A DNA stretch of 56,158 bases. It comes from Elusimicrobia bacterium GWA2_51_34. GTDB taxonomy: Bacteria > Elusimicrobiota > Elusimicrobia > Elusimicrobiales > UBA9959. Both the position numbers and the translations under genes were made by a program. Below the pieces are notes generated by a model. It did no database searches and was not told where the DNA came from. It saw only the letters and a list, made by a program, of their open reading frames with translations. This document shows positions 1 through 7,916 of the stretch, in pieces; the stretch's first letter is position 1, and each line of letters opens with the position of its first letter. The stretch covers positions 1-56,158 of the forward strand of contig MGTS01000032.1 in NCBI GenBank assembly GCA_001799565.1. Reading direction: 5' to 3'.

Positions 1-2
1 TC

Positions 3-1769
3 AACACGGTGCGTGAACCCCTGATCTCGCTGGACCAGGACCTGCGGGTGGTTTCCGCCAGCCGCTCTTTCTATGAGGTCTTTAAGGTAAACCCCAAAGA
101 GACCGTGGGACAGCTTATCTACGATTTGGGCAATAAGCAGTGGGATATCCCGAAGCTCAAGGAACTGCTGGAAACCATTCTGCCCAAAAAGGCGACCTTT
201 GATAACTATGAGGTTGAACATGATTTTACCGCCATAGGCAGGCGCACAATGCTTTTGAACGCCCGGCAAATCCAGAGAGCGTCGGGAAAAGAGCGTATCA
301 TCCTGCTTGCCATCGAGGATATAACCGAGCGCAGGCGGTTTGAGACTGAACTGCGTCAGGCGAAGGAAGCGGCAGAGGTGGCAAACCGTTCCAAAAGCGC
401 ATTTCTCGCGAACATGTCCCATGAGATACGGACTCCGATGAATGCCATACTGGGCTTTTCCCAACTGCTGCGGCGAGATATTGAAGCTACCCCCAGACAG
501 AGACAGCAGATTGAGACCATAAACCGTAGCGGGGAACACCTGCTGTCGCTAATAAACGACATATTGGAGATGGCAAAGGCGGAAGCCGGCCGGACAACGC
601 TGAACCAGTCAGCCTTCGACTTGCACGCATTGATAGACGATGTGGAAAAGATGCTGCGGCCGCGGGCCGAAGCCAAAGGCCTGTTGCTGCAACTGCAGCG
701 GAGCTCCGGATTGCCGCGCTTTGTAACGGCCGATGAGGGTAAACTCCGGCAGATCCTGCTTAACCTGCTAAGCAATGCTTTAAAATTTACCATGAAAGGC
801 GCGGTTACTTTGCGCGTTGGCGCCCGGACCAGCGCGGGGCAGAGGTTTAAATTTACGGCGGAAATTGAAGATACCGGCCCGGGCATAACGTCCCGGGAGT
901 TAGACCGGCTGTTCCATCCGTTTGAGCAGGCGCAGGCGGGCAAGACGGGCGGTACCGGAACGGGGCTCGGGCTGGCCATAAGCCGCGGATATGCGCGCCT
1001 GATGGGCGGGGATATTACTGTCAAAAGCCAGCCGGGCCAGGGGAGTGTTTTCAGCTTTGACGTCGCCCTGAAGGAGGCGTCACCCGCGGCCGCGATCGGA
1101 AAGGTTCAGCCGCGCCAGGTGAAAGAGCTGAAGCCTGGCCAGCCGCGGTACCGGGTGCTGGTGGTAGACGACAAAGAAGACAACCGTGAATTTTTGGCCC
1201 AGCTGCTTGGACCTGTCGGGTTTGATATCCGCCAGGCGGGTAACGGGGAGTCCGCTCTTAAGGAGTTTGAAGAGTGGCTGCCGCAGCTCATACTGATGGA
1301 CCTGCGGATGCCGGTTATGGACGGCTATGAGGCCATTCGCCGCATTCGGGCCGGGGCCGGCGGCAAAGAGGTGAAGATTATTGCGGTGACCGCCAGCATC
1401 TTTGGAGAGATAAACCGGGATGCGCTGGGGGCAGGGGCCGACGCGTTGATCCTTAAGCCTTTCAGGGAAGAGGAACTGTTCGAGAAAATGCGGAATCTTA
1501 TTGGAGCGGAATATATTTACGAGGAAGAAACTCCGTTACTGATCGCCGCAGCGGAGGATATTGGAGCGCTGAAGCCGGGGGCCTTGGCCGGCCTGCCGCG
1601 GGAGCTGATTGCCCAGCTTCGCGAAGCCGCCATCAACGGTGACTTTCACCTTCTGATTGATCTGACCGGCCGAGTGGAAGCCCGGGATATACACCTTGGC
1701 GGGGCGCTGCGCGCGCTCGCCGGCAAGTTTAACACGCAGCGCATACTTGATCTGATAGGTAAGGATTGA
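3..1769 (+). CDS. Hybrid sensor histidine kinase/response regulator, 5' end outside the window
   Basis: The reading frame is open to the left edge, so the protein is cut. The first visible start is a GTG at position 9, but it falls inside a PAS domain, so the true start lies upstream. Residues below count from that GTG. PAS covers about 1-105 and a short coiled linker 105-125. HisKA follows with phospho-acceptor His138 in NMSHEIRTPMNAI, then HATPase_c with N box (NLLSNALKF), G1 (DTGPGI) and G2 (GTGTGLGLAIS). A receiver domain starts near 380 with acceptor Asp431 in MDLRMPVMDGYE and Lys in the KPF motif. The last 70 residues are a helical tail without a clear HPt histidine. Such PAS-kinase-REC modules often end large CheB/CheR-type fusions, but nothing upstream can be seen. 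The stop lies 4 nt before the REC-cyclase gene, so the two are probably co-transcribed. Family confident; ligand unknown. Confidence 0.93.
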   Translation, partial: NTVREPLISLDQDLRVVSASRSFYEVFKVNPKETVGQLIYDLGNKQWDIPKLKELLETILPKKATFDNYEVEHDFTAIGRRTMLLNARQIQRASGKERIILLAIEDITERRRFETELRQAKEAAEVANRSKSAFLANMSHEIRTPMNAILGFSQLLRRDIEATPRQRQQIETINRSGEHLLSLINDILEMAKAEAGRTTLNQSAFDLHALIDDVEKMLRPRAEAKGLLLQLQRSSGLPRFVTADEGKLRQILLNLLSNALKFTMKGAVTLRVGARTSAGQRFKFTAEIEDTGPGITSRELDRLFHPFEQAQAGKTGGTGTGLGLAISRGYARLMGGDITVKSQPGQGSVFSFDVALKEASPAAAIGKVQPRQVKELKPGQPRYRVLVVDDKEDNREFLAQLLGPVGFDIRQAGNGESALKEFEEWLPQLILMDLRMPVMDGYEAIRRIRAGAGGKEVKIIAVTASIFGEINRDALGAGADALILKPFREEELFEKMRNLIGAEYIYEEETPLLIAAAEDIGALKPGALAGLPRELIAQLREAAINGDFHLLIDLTGRVEARDIHLGGALRALAGKFNTQRILDLIGKD

Positions 1770-1773
1770 CTAC

Positions 1774-2886
1774 GTGAGAGATAACACGGTTAGTCAGGAG
1801 GACGCGCCGAATATCCTTATTGTGGACGATATCCCCGCAAACCTGGAACTGCTTTCCGGAATGCTGAAAGAACGCCGCTGTAAGATCAGGGCCGCTATCA
1901 GCGGGGAACTTGCGCTGCAGGCCGCCCGCAACGAAGCGCCAGACCTTATTCTTTTGGATATTAATATGCCTGAAATGGACGGTTACGAGGTGTGCCGGCG
2001 TTTGAAAGCGGATGAGAAACTTAAAGATATTCCTGTAATTTTTCTGAGCTCCCTGGATGAGATGAGGGATAAGGTTAAAGCTTTTAATGTCGGCGGCGTG
2101 GACTACATAACCAAACCTTACCGGTTTGAGGAAGTCCGGGCCCGCGTGGAAACACATTTGACGCTTAAAGCCGCAAGAGAGTACCTGAAAGATAAAAACC
2201 GGTTTCTGGAATATACGTTCTCCCGCTTTGTCTCGCCTGCAGTTGTGGAAACCATGAAACTCCGGCCGATAAGTGACTTTCTTAAAATGGAAAGGTGTGA
2301 AGTGACGGTACTATTCGCGGATTTGCGCGGCTTCACCACACTGGCAAATGAGCTGACTCCGGAAGAGATTCAGGAGACCCTTAACTCTTTCCTTGAAGTC
2401 ATGGTGGTCCGTATGGAGGAGGCAGGCGGGATGATGGACAAGTTTCTGGGAGATGGATTTATGGCTTTGTTCGGCGCGCCGTTCCGCCAGGTTGACCACG
2501 CGCGGCGCGCCCTGAACGCTTCAGTCTCCATTCAACAGGCACACCGGAGATGGATGGAGGAGCGCTCGGCCGTAGGACGTCCGTGCCGGCCGCTGGGCGT
2601 AGGAGTAGCCGCGGGGGAAACGGTAGTTGGCGCCTACGGAACGCATAACCGTATGGAGTATACGGCACTTGGCCATGTGGTGAACCTGGCCAGCCGTCTG
2701 TGCGGCGCCGCTGAAGCGGGTGAAATCCTGACCACTCCCTTTACCCGGGATGCGGCGCTGCGCAACATTCCGGCGGATGGCAGCCCCCGTTTCTTATCTT
2801 TTTTATCCAAAGGGAAGATGTGTTTTAAAAACATACAGGAGACGGTGGAAGTAATCTCAATCGCCACAGAGGAAATTAAAACATGA
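1774..2886 (+). CDS. Response regulator with class III adenylate/guanylate cyclase output
   Basis: A 370-residue cytoplasmic protein starting at a GTG 4 nt after the kinase stop. Residues 10-130 are a CheY-like receiver (IVDDIPANLE, acceptor Asp in LILLDINMPEMDGYE, KPY switch lysine). A short helix leads into a class III nucleotide cyclase at about 165-345. The first metal Asp is in LFADLRGFT and the second in DKFLGDGFMALFG. That motif also holds the base-reading Lys, which pairs with Thr in EYTALG, as in class IIIb enzymes. The transition-state Asn and Arg are kept in VVNLASRL. All catalytic residues are present, so phosphorylation-controlled cAMP (or cGMP) synthesis is the expected role. 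The stop overlaps the next ATG (ATGA), indicating translational coupling to the REC-kinase. Substrate choice cannot be settled from sequence. Confidence 0.93.
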   Translation: MRDNTVSQEDAPNILIVDDIPANLELLSGMLKERRCKIRAAISGELALQAARNEAPDLILLDINMPEMDGYEVCRRLKADEKLKDIPVIFLSSLDEMRDKVKAFNVGGVDYITKPYRFEEVRARVETHLTLKAAREYLKDKNRFLEYTFSRFVSPAVVETMKLRPISDFLKMERCEVTVLFADLRGFTTLANELTPEEIQETLNSFLEVMVVRMEEAGGMMDKFLGDGFMALFGAPFRQVDHARRALNASVSIQQAHRRWMEERSAVGRPCRPLGVGVAAGETVVGAYGTHNRMEYTALGHVVNLASRLCGAAEAGEILTTPFTRDAALRNIPADGSPRFLSFLSKGKMCFKNIQETVEVISIATEEIKT

Positions 2887-4022
2887 ATGAACCAATTTGT
2901 TCCAAAAACCCGCCGAATGTCCTGATGGTGGACGATATGCCCGCAAACCTGGAGCTGCTCTCCGGAATGCTGAAGGGGCGGGGCTATAAAGTGCGCGCCG
3001 CCGTCAGCGGGGAACTGGCGCTGCGGGCCGTTCGTAATAATCCGCCCGACCTTATCCTTTTGGACATCAACATGCCTGAAATGAACGGCTACGAGGTGTG
3101 CGAGAAATTGAAGTCCGATGAAAAATTAAAGGATATCCCCATTATCTTCCTGAGCGCCCTCAGCGAAACAATGGATAAGGTAAAAGCCTTCGGCGCAGGC
3201 GGCGTGGACTACATTACCAAACCATTCCAGTTCGAGGAAGTGGAGGCGCGCGTGGAGACTCACCTGGAATTGCGCCGGCAGAAACGCCAGCTGCAGGAGA
3301 ACTATGACAGGCTTCGCGAGCTTGAAAAACTGCGTGACAGCATGGTGAACATGATCATACACGATATACGCTCGCCGCTGGCGGGTATCTACGGTTATCT
3401 TGAACTTATAGGGGAAAACTCTGGGGAGACCCTTTCGGCGGATTCAGTCCGCTATAGCGCCGAGGCTATGAAGGCGGCAAAGCAGATAATCCAGATGGTC
3501 AGCGATGTCCTGGACACAAGCAAGATGGAAGAGGGGCAGATGAAACTGAAGCTGGAGGAATGCGATTTGAGCCGTATGCTGGAAGAGGGCATTTTGGGGC
3601 TTAAGTCACTTTTCGAGGGCCGCGTGGTCCGGTTTAAACCCGGAAAAATTCCGGTAAAAGTCCAGGCGGACCGCGACATAATTTTTAGAGTCATCCAGAA
3701 CCTGCTGGCTAACGCGATAAAGTTTGCCCCCAAAACCGGCGGTCTTATCCTGCTGGATATCAAGCCCGCAGGCGGCCGGGTGCGCGTGAGCGTACAGAAT
3801 AACGGGCCGAGTATCGCGCCTGAGTACCACCAGAAGATATTTGAGAAGTTCGCTCAGGCGGAAGCCGGAGCCGGCCGCAAGAGATATTCTACGGGCCTCG
3901 GTCTCACTTTTTGCAAGCTGGCGGTGGAGGCCCATGGCGGAAGCATCGGGGTTGACAGTGAGGAGGGAAAGGGAAGCTCCTTCTGGTTTGAACTGCCGGT
4001 GAACGGCCCTGGGGCGCGTTAA
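2883..4022 (+). CDS. REC-histidine kinase (soluble)
   Basis: A 379-residue protein with an N-terminal receiver (residues 10-130) almost copied from that of the preceding REC-cyclase: both read LLDINMPEM and both have GGVDYITKP. A coiled coil (130-150) leads to HisKA with the acceptor His in MIIHDIRSPLAGIYGY, then HATPase_c with NLLANAIKFA, a weak G1 box (NNGPSI) and STGLGLTFCK. There is no signal peptide or membrane span, so input must come through the receiver, for example from the upstream hybrid kinase. The near-identical receivers suggest a duplication and a shared phosphodonor. The start overlaps the upstream stop by 4 nt. The downstream OmpR-type regulator gene begins 45 nt later and is a plausible target. 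Confidence 0.92.
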   Translation: MNEPICSKNPPNVLMVDDMPANLELLSGMLKGRGYKVRAAVSGELALRAVRNNPPDLILLDINMPEMNGYEVCEKLKSDEKLKDIPIIFLSALSETMDKVKAFGAGGVDYITKPFQFEEVEARVETHLELRRQKRQLQENYDRLRELEKLRDSMVNMIIHDIRSPLAGIYGYLELIGENSGETLSADSVRYSAEAMKAAKQIIQMVSDVLDTSKMEEGQMKLKLEECDLSRMLEEGILGLKSLFEGRVVRFKPGKIPVKVQADRDIIFRVIQNLLANAIKFAPKTGGLILLDIKPAGGRVRVSVQNNGPSIAPEYHQKIFEKFAQAEAGAGRKRYSTGLGLTFCKLAVEAHGGSIGVDSEEGKGSSFWFELPVNGPGAR

Positions 4023-4067
4023 ATACCGAATTGCGCGCGATTTTAAAATAATAGGCTGGAGGCTTGT

Positions 4068-4760
4068 ATGCATAAAAAAATACTGCTGGTGGACGACGAC
4101 CGCAAGGTGCTTGAAACAATGCGGTACTATCTTGAAAATCATGATTTCTCAGTTATATTCACGGACAATGGTTCAGAGGCTTTACTGCTTACACGCGATT
4201 CAAAGCCCGATCTGGTTGTGACCGACGTGGAAATGCCCGGGATGGATGGTTTCACGCTATGTAAGGCTATAAAAGCTTCGGGCGGCGGCGCCGCGATACC
4301 TGTGATAATAATTTCCGGAAACAAGATTAAAGACACGGACATAGTGTCCGGTTACGACCGGGGGGCTGACGACTACCTTACCAAACCTTTCTCTTTCTCC
4401 GTGCTGGTGGCCAAAATAAACGCTGTCCTGCGGCGCTACAGCGCTAATTCAGGCTCCGCCGCGAACAAGATAAAAGAGCAGGGCATAGAATTGGACCCAG
4501 CCGCGCGCACGGTGAAAATTTCCGGCAAGCCTACGGCGCTCACCCGCAAGGAATTTGACCTGCTCACTCTTTTATTTGAAAAAAAAGGCCGGGTGCTGAG
4601 CGTGCCGTACATGCTGGAAACGGTTTGGGGCTATGATATCGCCACCTACAATAACCCGCATACCGTTGAAACGCATGTTTCCTCTTTGCGGAAAAAGATC
4701 GGCGCTAAACTTGCCGCGCGCATATTAAGCGTTACCGGCTACGGCTACAGGTTTGAGTAA
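4068..4760 (+). CDS. OmpR/PhoB-type response regulator
   Basis: A 230-residue two-domain regulator. The receiver (1-120) has the acidic pair in LLVDDDRK, acceptor Asp in LVVTDVEMPGMDGF, and KPF. The winged-helix Trans_reg_C domain (about 135-230) has the typical LTRKEFDLLTLLFEKKGRV helix and a recognition region ending VETHVSSLRKKIG...VTGYGYRFE. SD-like GGAGG lies 6 nt before the ATG. It is the last of four signalling genes on this strand and the only one with a DNA-binding output. An 11-bp tandem direct repeat just upstream of the following gene has the geometry that OmpR/PhoB proteins bind, so local control of that gene is a reasonable inference. The recognised signal is unknown. Confidence 0.95.
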   Translation: MHKKILLVDDDRKVLETMRYYLENHDFSVIFTDNGSEALLLTRDSKPDLVVTDVEMPGMDGFTLCKAIKASGGGAAIPVIIISGNKIKDTDIVSGYDRGADDYLTKPFSFSVLVAKINAVLRRYSANSGSAANKIKEQGIELDPAARTVKISGKPTALTRKEFDLLTLLFEKKGRVLSVPYMLETVWGYDIATYNNPHTVETHVSSLRKKIGAKLAARILSVTGYGYRFE

Positions 4761-4829
4761 ATTGCCGCGGTTTATAACCTGAAAAATTAACCCATTATCT
4801 GTTTTTTTAAAAGACATTTGAGGGAAACA

Positions 4830-4871
4830 TGAAGTCTTCCTGAAGTTCACCGTAATTCCGCCCCGTATGCT
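4830..4871 (+). promoter_or_regulatory. Putative OmpR-type operator overlapping a promoter
   Basis: Two adjacent 11-mers (4830-4840 TGAAGTCTTCC and 4841-4851 TGAAGTTCACC) repeat with the 11-bp period of OmpR/PhoB sites. The second copy covers the -35 position of a possible promoter with -10 TATGCT at 4866-4871 and 17-bp spacing. This is how PhoB-type activators replace a poor -35. The FlgO-like gene starts 18 nt downstream. The arrangement is seen directly; binding by the neighbouring regulator is inferred. Confidence 0.45.
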
Positions 4872-4888
4872 ATGAGTAAGGCGGAATT

Positions 4889-5794
4889 ATGAAAAACATA
4901 AATCTAAAAATTGCGGCGGTTCTTGTCGGCGCGCTGGCTTTGTCTGTTCCAGCATCCGGAAGTGAAGGGTGCCTGGAGCTTTCAAGGGAAATAGTCAAAT
5001 ACGCGAGGGCCAACAAGATCAATAAGATAGCCATGTTGTCTTTTACGGCTAAGGGGGGGGCGGAAAAAAACGAAGCGGAATATATTTCTGAAAAAATGGG
5101 CATCTATCTTGCCGGAGATAAAAAACCGGCTCTTATTGAAAGAGCCTTGCTTGAAAAAGTTCTGAAAGAGGCGAAACTTTCTTCCGCGGCCAACGACTCG
5201 CCTGATAGCGCTAAAATGCTCCAGAATATCCTTTCGGTTGACGCTGTAGTTACCGGAACAGTGTTCGCGGCTGAAAAAACGCTTAAGGTTTTGGCCAGGC
5301 TTATTGACATGAAAACAGGCAGGGTGCTTTTTGCCGCGGAAACTGAAACCGGGCGGGAATGGCCTGATTTCTCGGAAACCGCGTCGTTTTCCATGGAACC
5401 ATTCGGGATTTCAGGCCTTGACGCTCCCGCCGGATGGGAGACCGCGGCTCTGCCGACCCTGCCTCCTGATTTCAGGGACTCCGTTGCGAATTCTGAAGAC
5501 AATTCATGCTCCGGCAGAAAACAGTTGCTCACGAAACTTAATTCAGAGTTTGTGGACACGAAAGCAAGGTACTGGGCTGCTAGAATGAAAGAGCCCGGCT
5601 TCAACAGGCGGAGCCTCACAAAAAACCCGGGCAGCGAAATAGGCGACCCTGAAACTAAAGCCAGATTTTATAAGTTGCTTACTGCTTATTACGATTCCGA
5701 AGCCCCCGCACTTCTTGCCCCGGATAAGCTTGCCGGAGTTAAGAGTTTAATGGAAACGGAAACGCGGGTTTCAAACGAATGCGGGCTATATTAA
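4889..5794 (+). CDS. Secreted FlgO/CsgG-like protein
   Basis: A 301-residue exported protein. Residues 1-24 form a signal peptide (charged start, hydrophobic core, cleavage after SVPASG or nearby). Residues 30-165 follow the FlgO/CsgG pattern: a strand with IAMLSF, a helix facing ISEKMG, PALIERALLEKVLKEAKLS, then ILSVDAVVTGTVF and LARLIDMKTGRVLF. In this family that fold lies in the periplasm or outer membrane and is tied to flagella, curli-like secretion or general envelope roles. The C-terminal third is unrecognised. There is no lipobox Cys, unlike many CsgG proteins. The N-terminal half resembles the CsgG-like part of the barrel protein at 43.7 kb. It is the likely target of the OmpR-type regulator encoded upstream. 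Fold confident; function open. Confidence 0.8.
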   Translation: MKNINLKIAAVLVGALALSVPASGSEGCLELSREIVKYARANKINKIAMLSFTAKGGAEKNEAEYISEKMGIYLAGDKKPALIERALLEKVLKEAKLSSAANDSPDSAKMLQNILSVDAVVTGTVFAAEKTLKVLARLIDMKTGRVLFAAETETGREWPDFSETASFSMEPFGISGLDAPAGWETAALPTLPPDFRDSVANSEDNSCSGRKQLLTKLNSEFVDTKARYWAARMKEPGFNRRSLTKNPGSEIGDPETKARFYKLLTAYYDSEAPALLAPDKLAGVKSLMETETRVSNECGLY

Positions 5795-5823
5795 CCCGAA
5801 GTTTTGTAACTATTCAGGTTGCC

Positions 5824-5910
5824 GGGTTCACGGTTCAACGGTTCAGCGGTTGTGAAAGCAAGGAGTAAGCGTTTTTTCTTCCAACCCTTGAACTGTTGAA
5901 CCGTGAACCC
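5824..5910. repeat. Intergenic palindrome with GGTTCA-type tandem repeats in its arms
   Basis: The arms at 5824-5852 and 5882-5910 are 29-nt inverted repeats with only a few mismatches, around a 29-nt loop. Each arm is itself a degenerate tandem repeat of GGTTCAC / GGTTCAAC / GGTTCAG / CGGTTG. It lies 30 nt after the FlgO-like stop. A long hairpin could terminate or stabilise the transcript. It belongs to a class of similar elements in this window. Confidence 0.8.
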
Positions 5911-5965
5911 TTGAACCATCCACCTGAGCAGTTGCCCATCGGTCCAGTTTCCTCCGGAATCAGGT

Positions 5966-6040
5966 TTCCGTAATACTACCTATCAGGCCAGGCACAATTC
6001 CGAATAGATGCCGACCCGGAGATGGGATATACTTATTTCA
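5966..6040 (+). promoter_or_regulatory. Conserved 75-bp upstream block, copy A (before tamA)
   Basis: It aligns without gaps to 20356-20430. Shared parts are TTCCGTAATACTACC at the left, AATTCCGAATAGAT in the middle and TATACTTAT at the right (TATACT at 6028-6033 resembles a -10). The sequence between is variable but equal in length. This spacing conservation over otherwise unrelated intergenic DNA suggests a promoter plus an upstream binding site shared by two envelope operons. A short Met-to-stop frame (6038-6058) follows. Confidence 0.6.
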
Positions 6041-6170
6041 TGTCAGATCTGGGGTCATAAAAATTGGAGTGCTGCGGCTATTTGCCTTTCTTTCCACCCG
6101 CCTGGCCCGGCGCAAAATCTCTCTGCGCGTTTCTGTGACGACTTTTATGCTTTCTACTTACAATTCAATC

Positions 6171-7916
6171 ATGTGGGCGGCATTGAAGACCTTCGCGGTA
6201 CTCTCCGTGCTGGCAGCCGCATCCCCTGTTCCCGCGCGTGCCGGTAACAATTCATCCCCCTGCCCTCAAATCCGGTTTACCGGCAAGGCGAAGATAGCCC
6301 TTAACGATATGGAAATCCGTCTGGTCTGCGGCGATCCCCATACCGAAGGCTGGGGGCAGATCCCTTTCAACCAGGCAGAGCGCTTCCTGCGGGCATTCCT
6401 TCAGCAGAGGGGGTACCAGGAGCCCAGGTTCTACCCGGGCCGGGATATCCTTATGGTGGATCCCGGCGGGAAGATTCGTGTGGAATCTTTTATTGTTACC
6501 GGCCTGCCGCCCGAGATCAATCCCCGCAAGCTGCGAAAGATCAAAGGCCAGTTCCTGACGCCAAAACTGCTTGACACAGCCAAGGGCGCACTGCTTGGCT
6601 CTCTGCGAAACCGGGGCTATGCCTGCCCGGTCATTGAAATGCGGGGCAACGGAACCACGGGAGAGGTTTTGGCGGAGGTTAAGTCAGGCGGCCTCTATCA
6701 TTTCGACCACATAAACGCCCAAAAAACTGCCGATGTCGCCCCGAAGATCTTTTACCGCTACGAGGCTTTCAAGCGCGGCCAGCGTTTCGATTCCAGGCTT
6801 TTGGATCTGACCGCGCAGCGGACCATGGCCGACTCGCTGTTTTTAAACACCTACTTTGACGTCAGCTGCTCCACGGGAGGCATGGCCATCACCGAGCGGA
6901 TTGTCCCCGGCAAACCCCAGCTCTATAAACTCGGCATCGGCTTCGACACCGAGGGTTTGTTCATAGGCAAAGCACAGTGGAAGGATTCCCGCATCGAGGC
7001 GCGGGGCCATTCCATGGAAGCCTTGATCTACGCTTCCTTCCGTGAGCAATCTGCCATCGCGGATTTTCGCTACTTCATGGGGCCCGCCTCCAGGCTTTAT
7101 CTTATGCCGAAGCTGACACTTACGCGTCAAAACGAGCCGCAGTATGAATCCATCCGTTCGGAGTTCGCCCTGCTTCCGGCTCTGAGCTGGGACAACAGGA
7201 GCCTGCGCGGCGAGTTTTCGGCGGGTCCGGCGCTGGAATACGTTAATACCATCCGGGGGCTGGGGCCCGCTAAGGACGGTTACGTCGCCTTCCAGACCCG
7301 GTTGGAGCTTCGCCACCATCTGTTTGAATACTATGCGGGCGAGCCGCGGACCGGCTGGCGGGTTACCTTCAAGTCGCAATCGCAGGTCGCAGGGTTGGTT
7401 TCCTCCATAACAGCGCATCGCCTTGGCCTGCAGGGCGAGCATCTCTGGAACCTGGGCGGATATGACCCTCCCTTACTGGTGTTGGCCACGCGCTACCTCG
7501 GCCAGACCACGCTGGTCAAAAACGCACTCCTATCCGCCGGGAAGCTTCCCCTGGATATGCGCTTTTTCATGGGCGGCGACTCCAACCTGCGCGGGGCGGA
7601 GCTAAATGACGTGCCGGCCGACTCCGCGGGCCTGCTGACTACGATCTACGACGGAGTAGAACTGAGGCTGGGGGACGTCCTGCCTTACGGCGTACAGCCG
7701 CTGATCTTCGTGGACGCCTTAATGGCAGGACGGAGTTCTTTCCAACTGGATCCAAATGTTTATTGGTCGCCCGGGTTAGGTTTGCGATGGAACTCCCCTA
7801 TCGGTTCGCTTCGCACCACGCTGGCGCGCGGAATTGTGTGGCGGCGGGACCCTTCCGCCGAGGTCCTTCTTATCCCCCGGTGGCAGTTCTTCCTGAGCCT
7901 GGGTAAGGAGTTTTGA
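6171..7916 (+). CDS. tamA: Omp85-family outer membrane protein TamA-like
   Basis: The outer-membrane half of a TamA/TamB-type translocation and assembly module. From the ATG at 6171 the protein is 581 residues with a signal peptide (MWAALKTFAVLSVLAAAS... PARAG). The frame is open upstream to a GTG at 6069, which would add 34 residues before that signal, so 6171 is preferred although no good ribosome site precedes either. POTRA-like regions follow (for example VESFIVTGLPPEINPRKL), then a C-terminal beta-barrel. The barrel carries the Omp85 loop-6 signature (FFMGGDSNLRGAELNDV) and ends on an aromatic residue (SLGKEF). Its TGA overlaps the tamB ATG by one base. It could be called BamA-like, but the short POTRA part and the TamB neighbour favour TamA. 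Expression is probably driven by the 5966-6040 block. Confidence 0.85.
   Translation: MWAALKTFAVLSVLAAASPVPARAGNNSSPCPQIRFTGKAKIALNDMEIRLVCGDPHTEGWGQIPFNQAERFLRAFLQQRGYQEPRFYPGRDILMVDPGGKIRVESFIVTGLPPEINPRKLRKIKGQFLTPKLLDTAKGALLGSLRNRGYACPVIEMRGNGTTGEVLAEVKSGGLYHFDHINAQKTADVAPKIFYRYEAFKRGQRFDSRLLDLTAQRTMADSLFLNTYFDVSCSTGGMAITERIVPGKPQLYKLGIGFDTEGLFIGKAQWKDSRIEARGHSMEALIYASFREQSAIADFRYFMGPASRLYLMPKLTLTRQNEPQYESIRSEFALLPALSWDNRSLRGEFSAGPALEYVNTIRGLGPAKDGYVAFQTRLELRHHLFEYYAGEPRTGWRVTFKSQSQVAGLVSSITAHRLGLQGEHLWNLGGYDPPLLVLATRYLGQTTLVKNALLSAGKLPLDMRFFMGGDSNLRGAELNDVPADSAGLLTTIYDGVELRLGDVLPYGVQPLIFVDALMAGRSSFQLDPNVYWSPGLGLRWNSPIGSLRTTLARGIVWRRDPSAEVLLIPRWQFFLSLGKEF

Noticed and set aside
5966-6040. 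Upstream block as a c-di-GMP or other known riboswitch
   Set aside because: No GEMM-type core (AGGGCAAACC) or other riboswitch signature that I know, and the spacing looks like a promoter.
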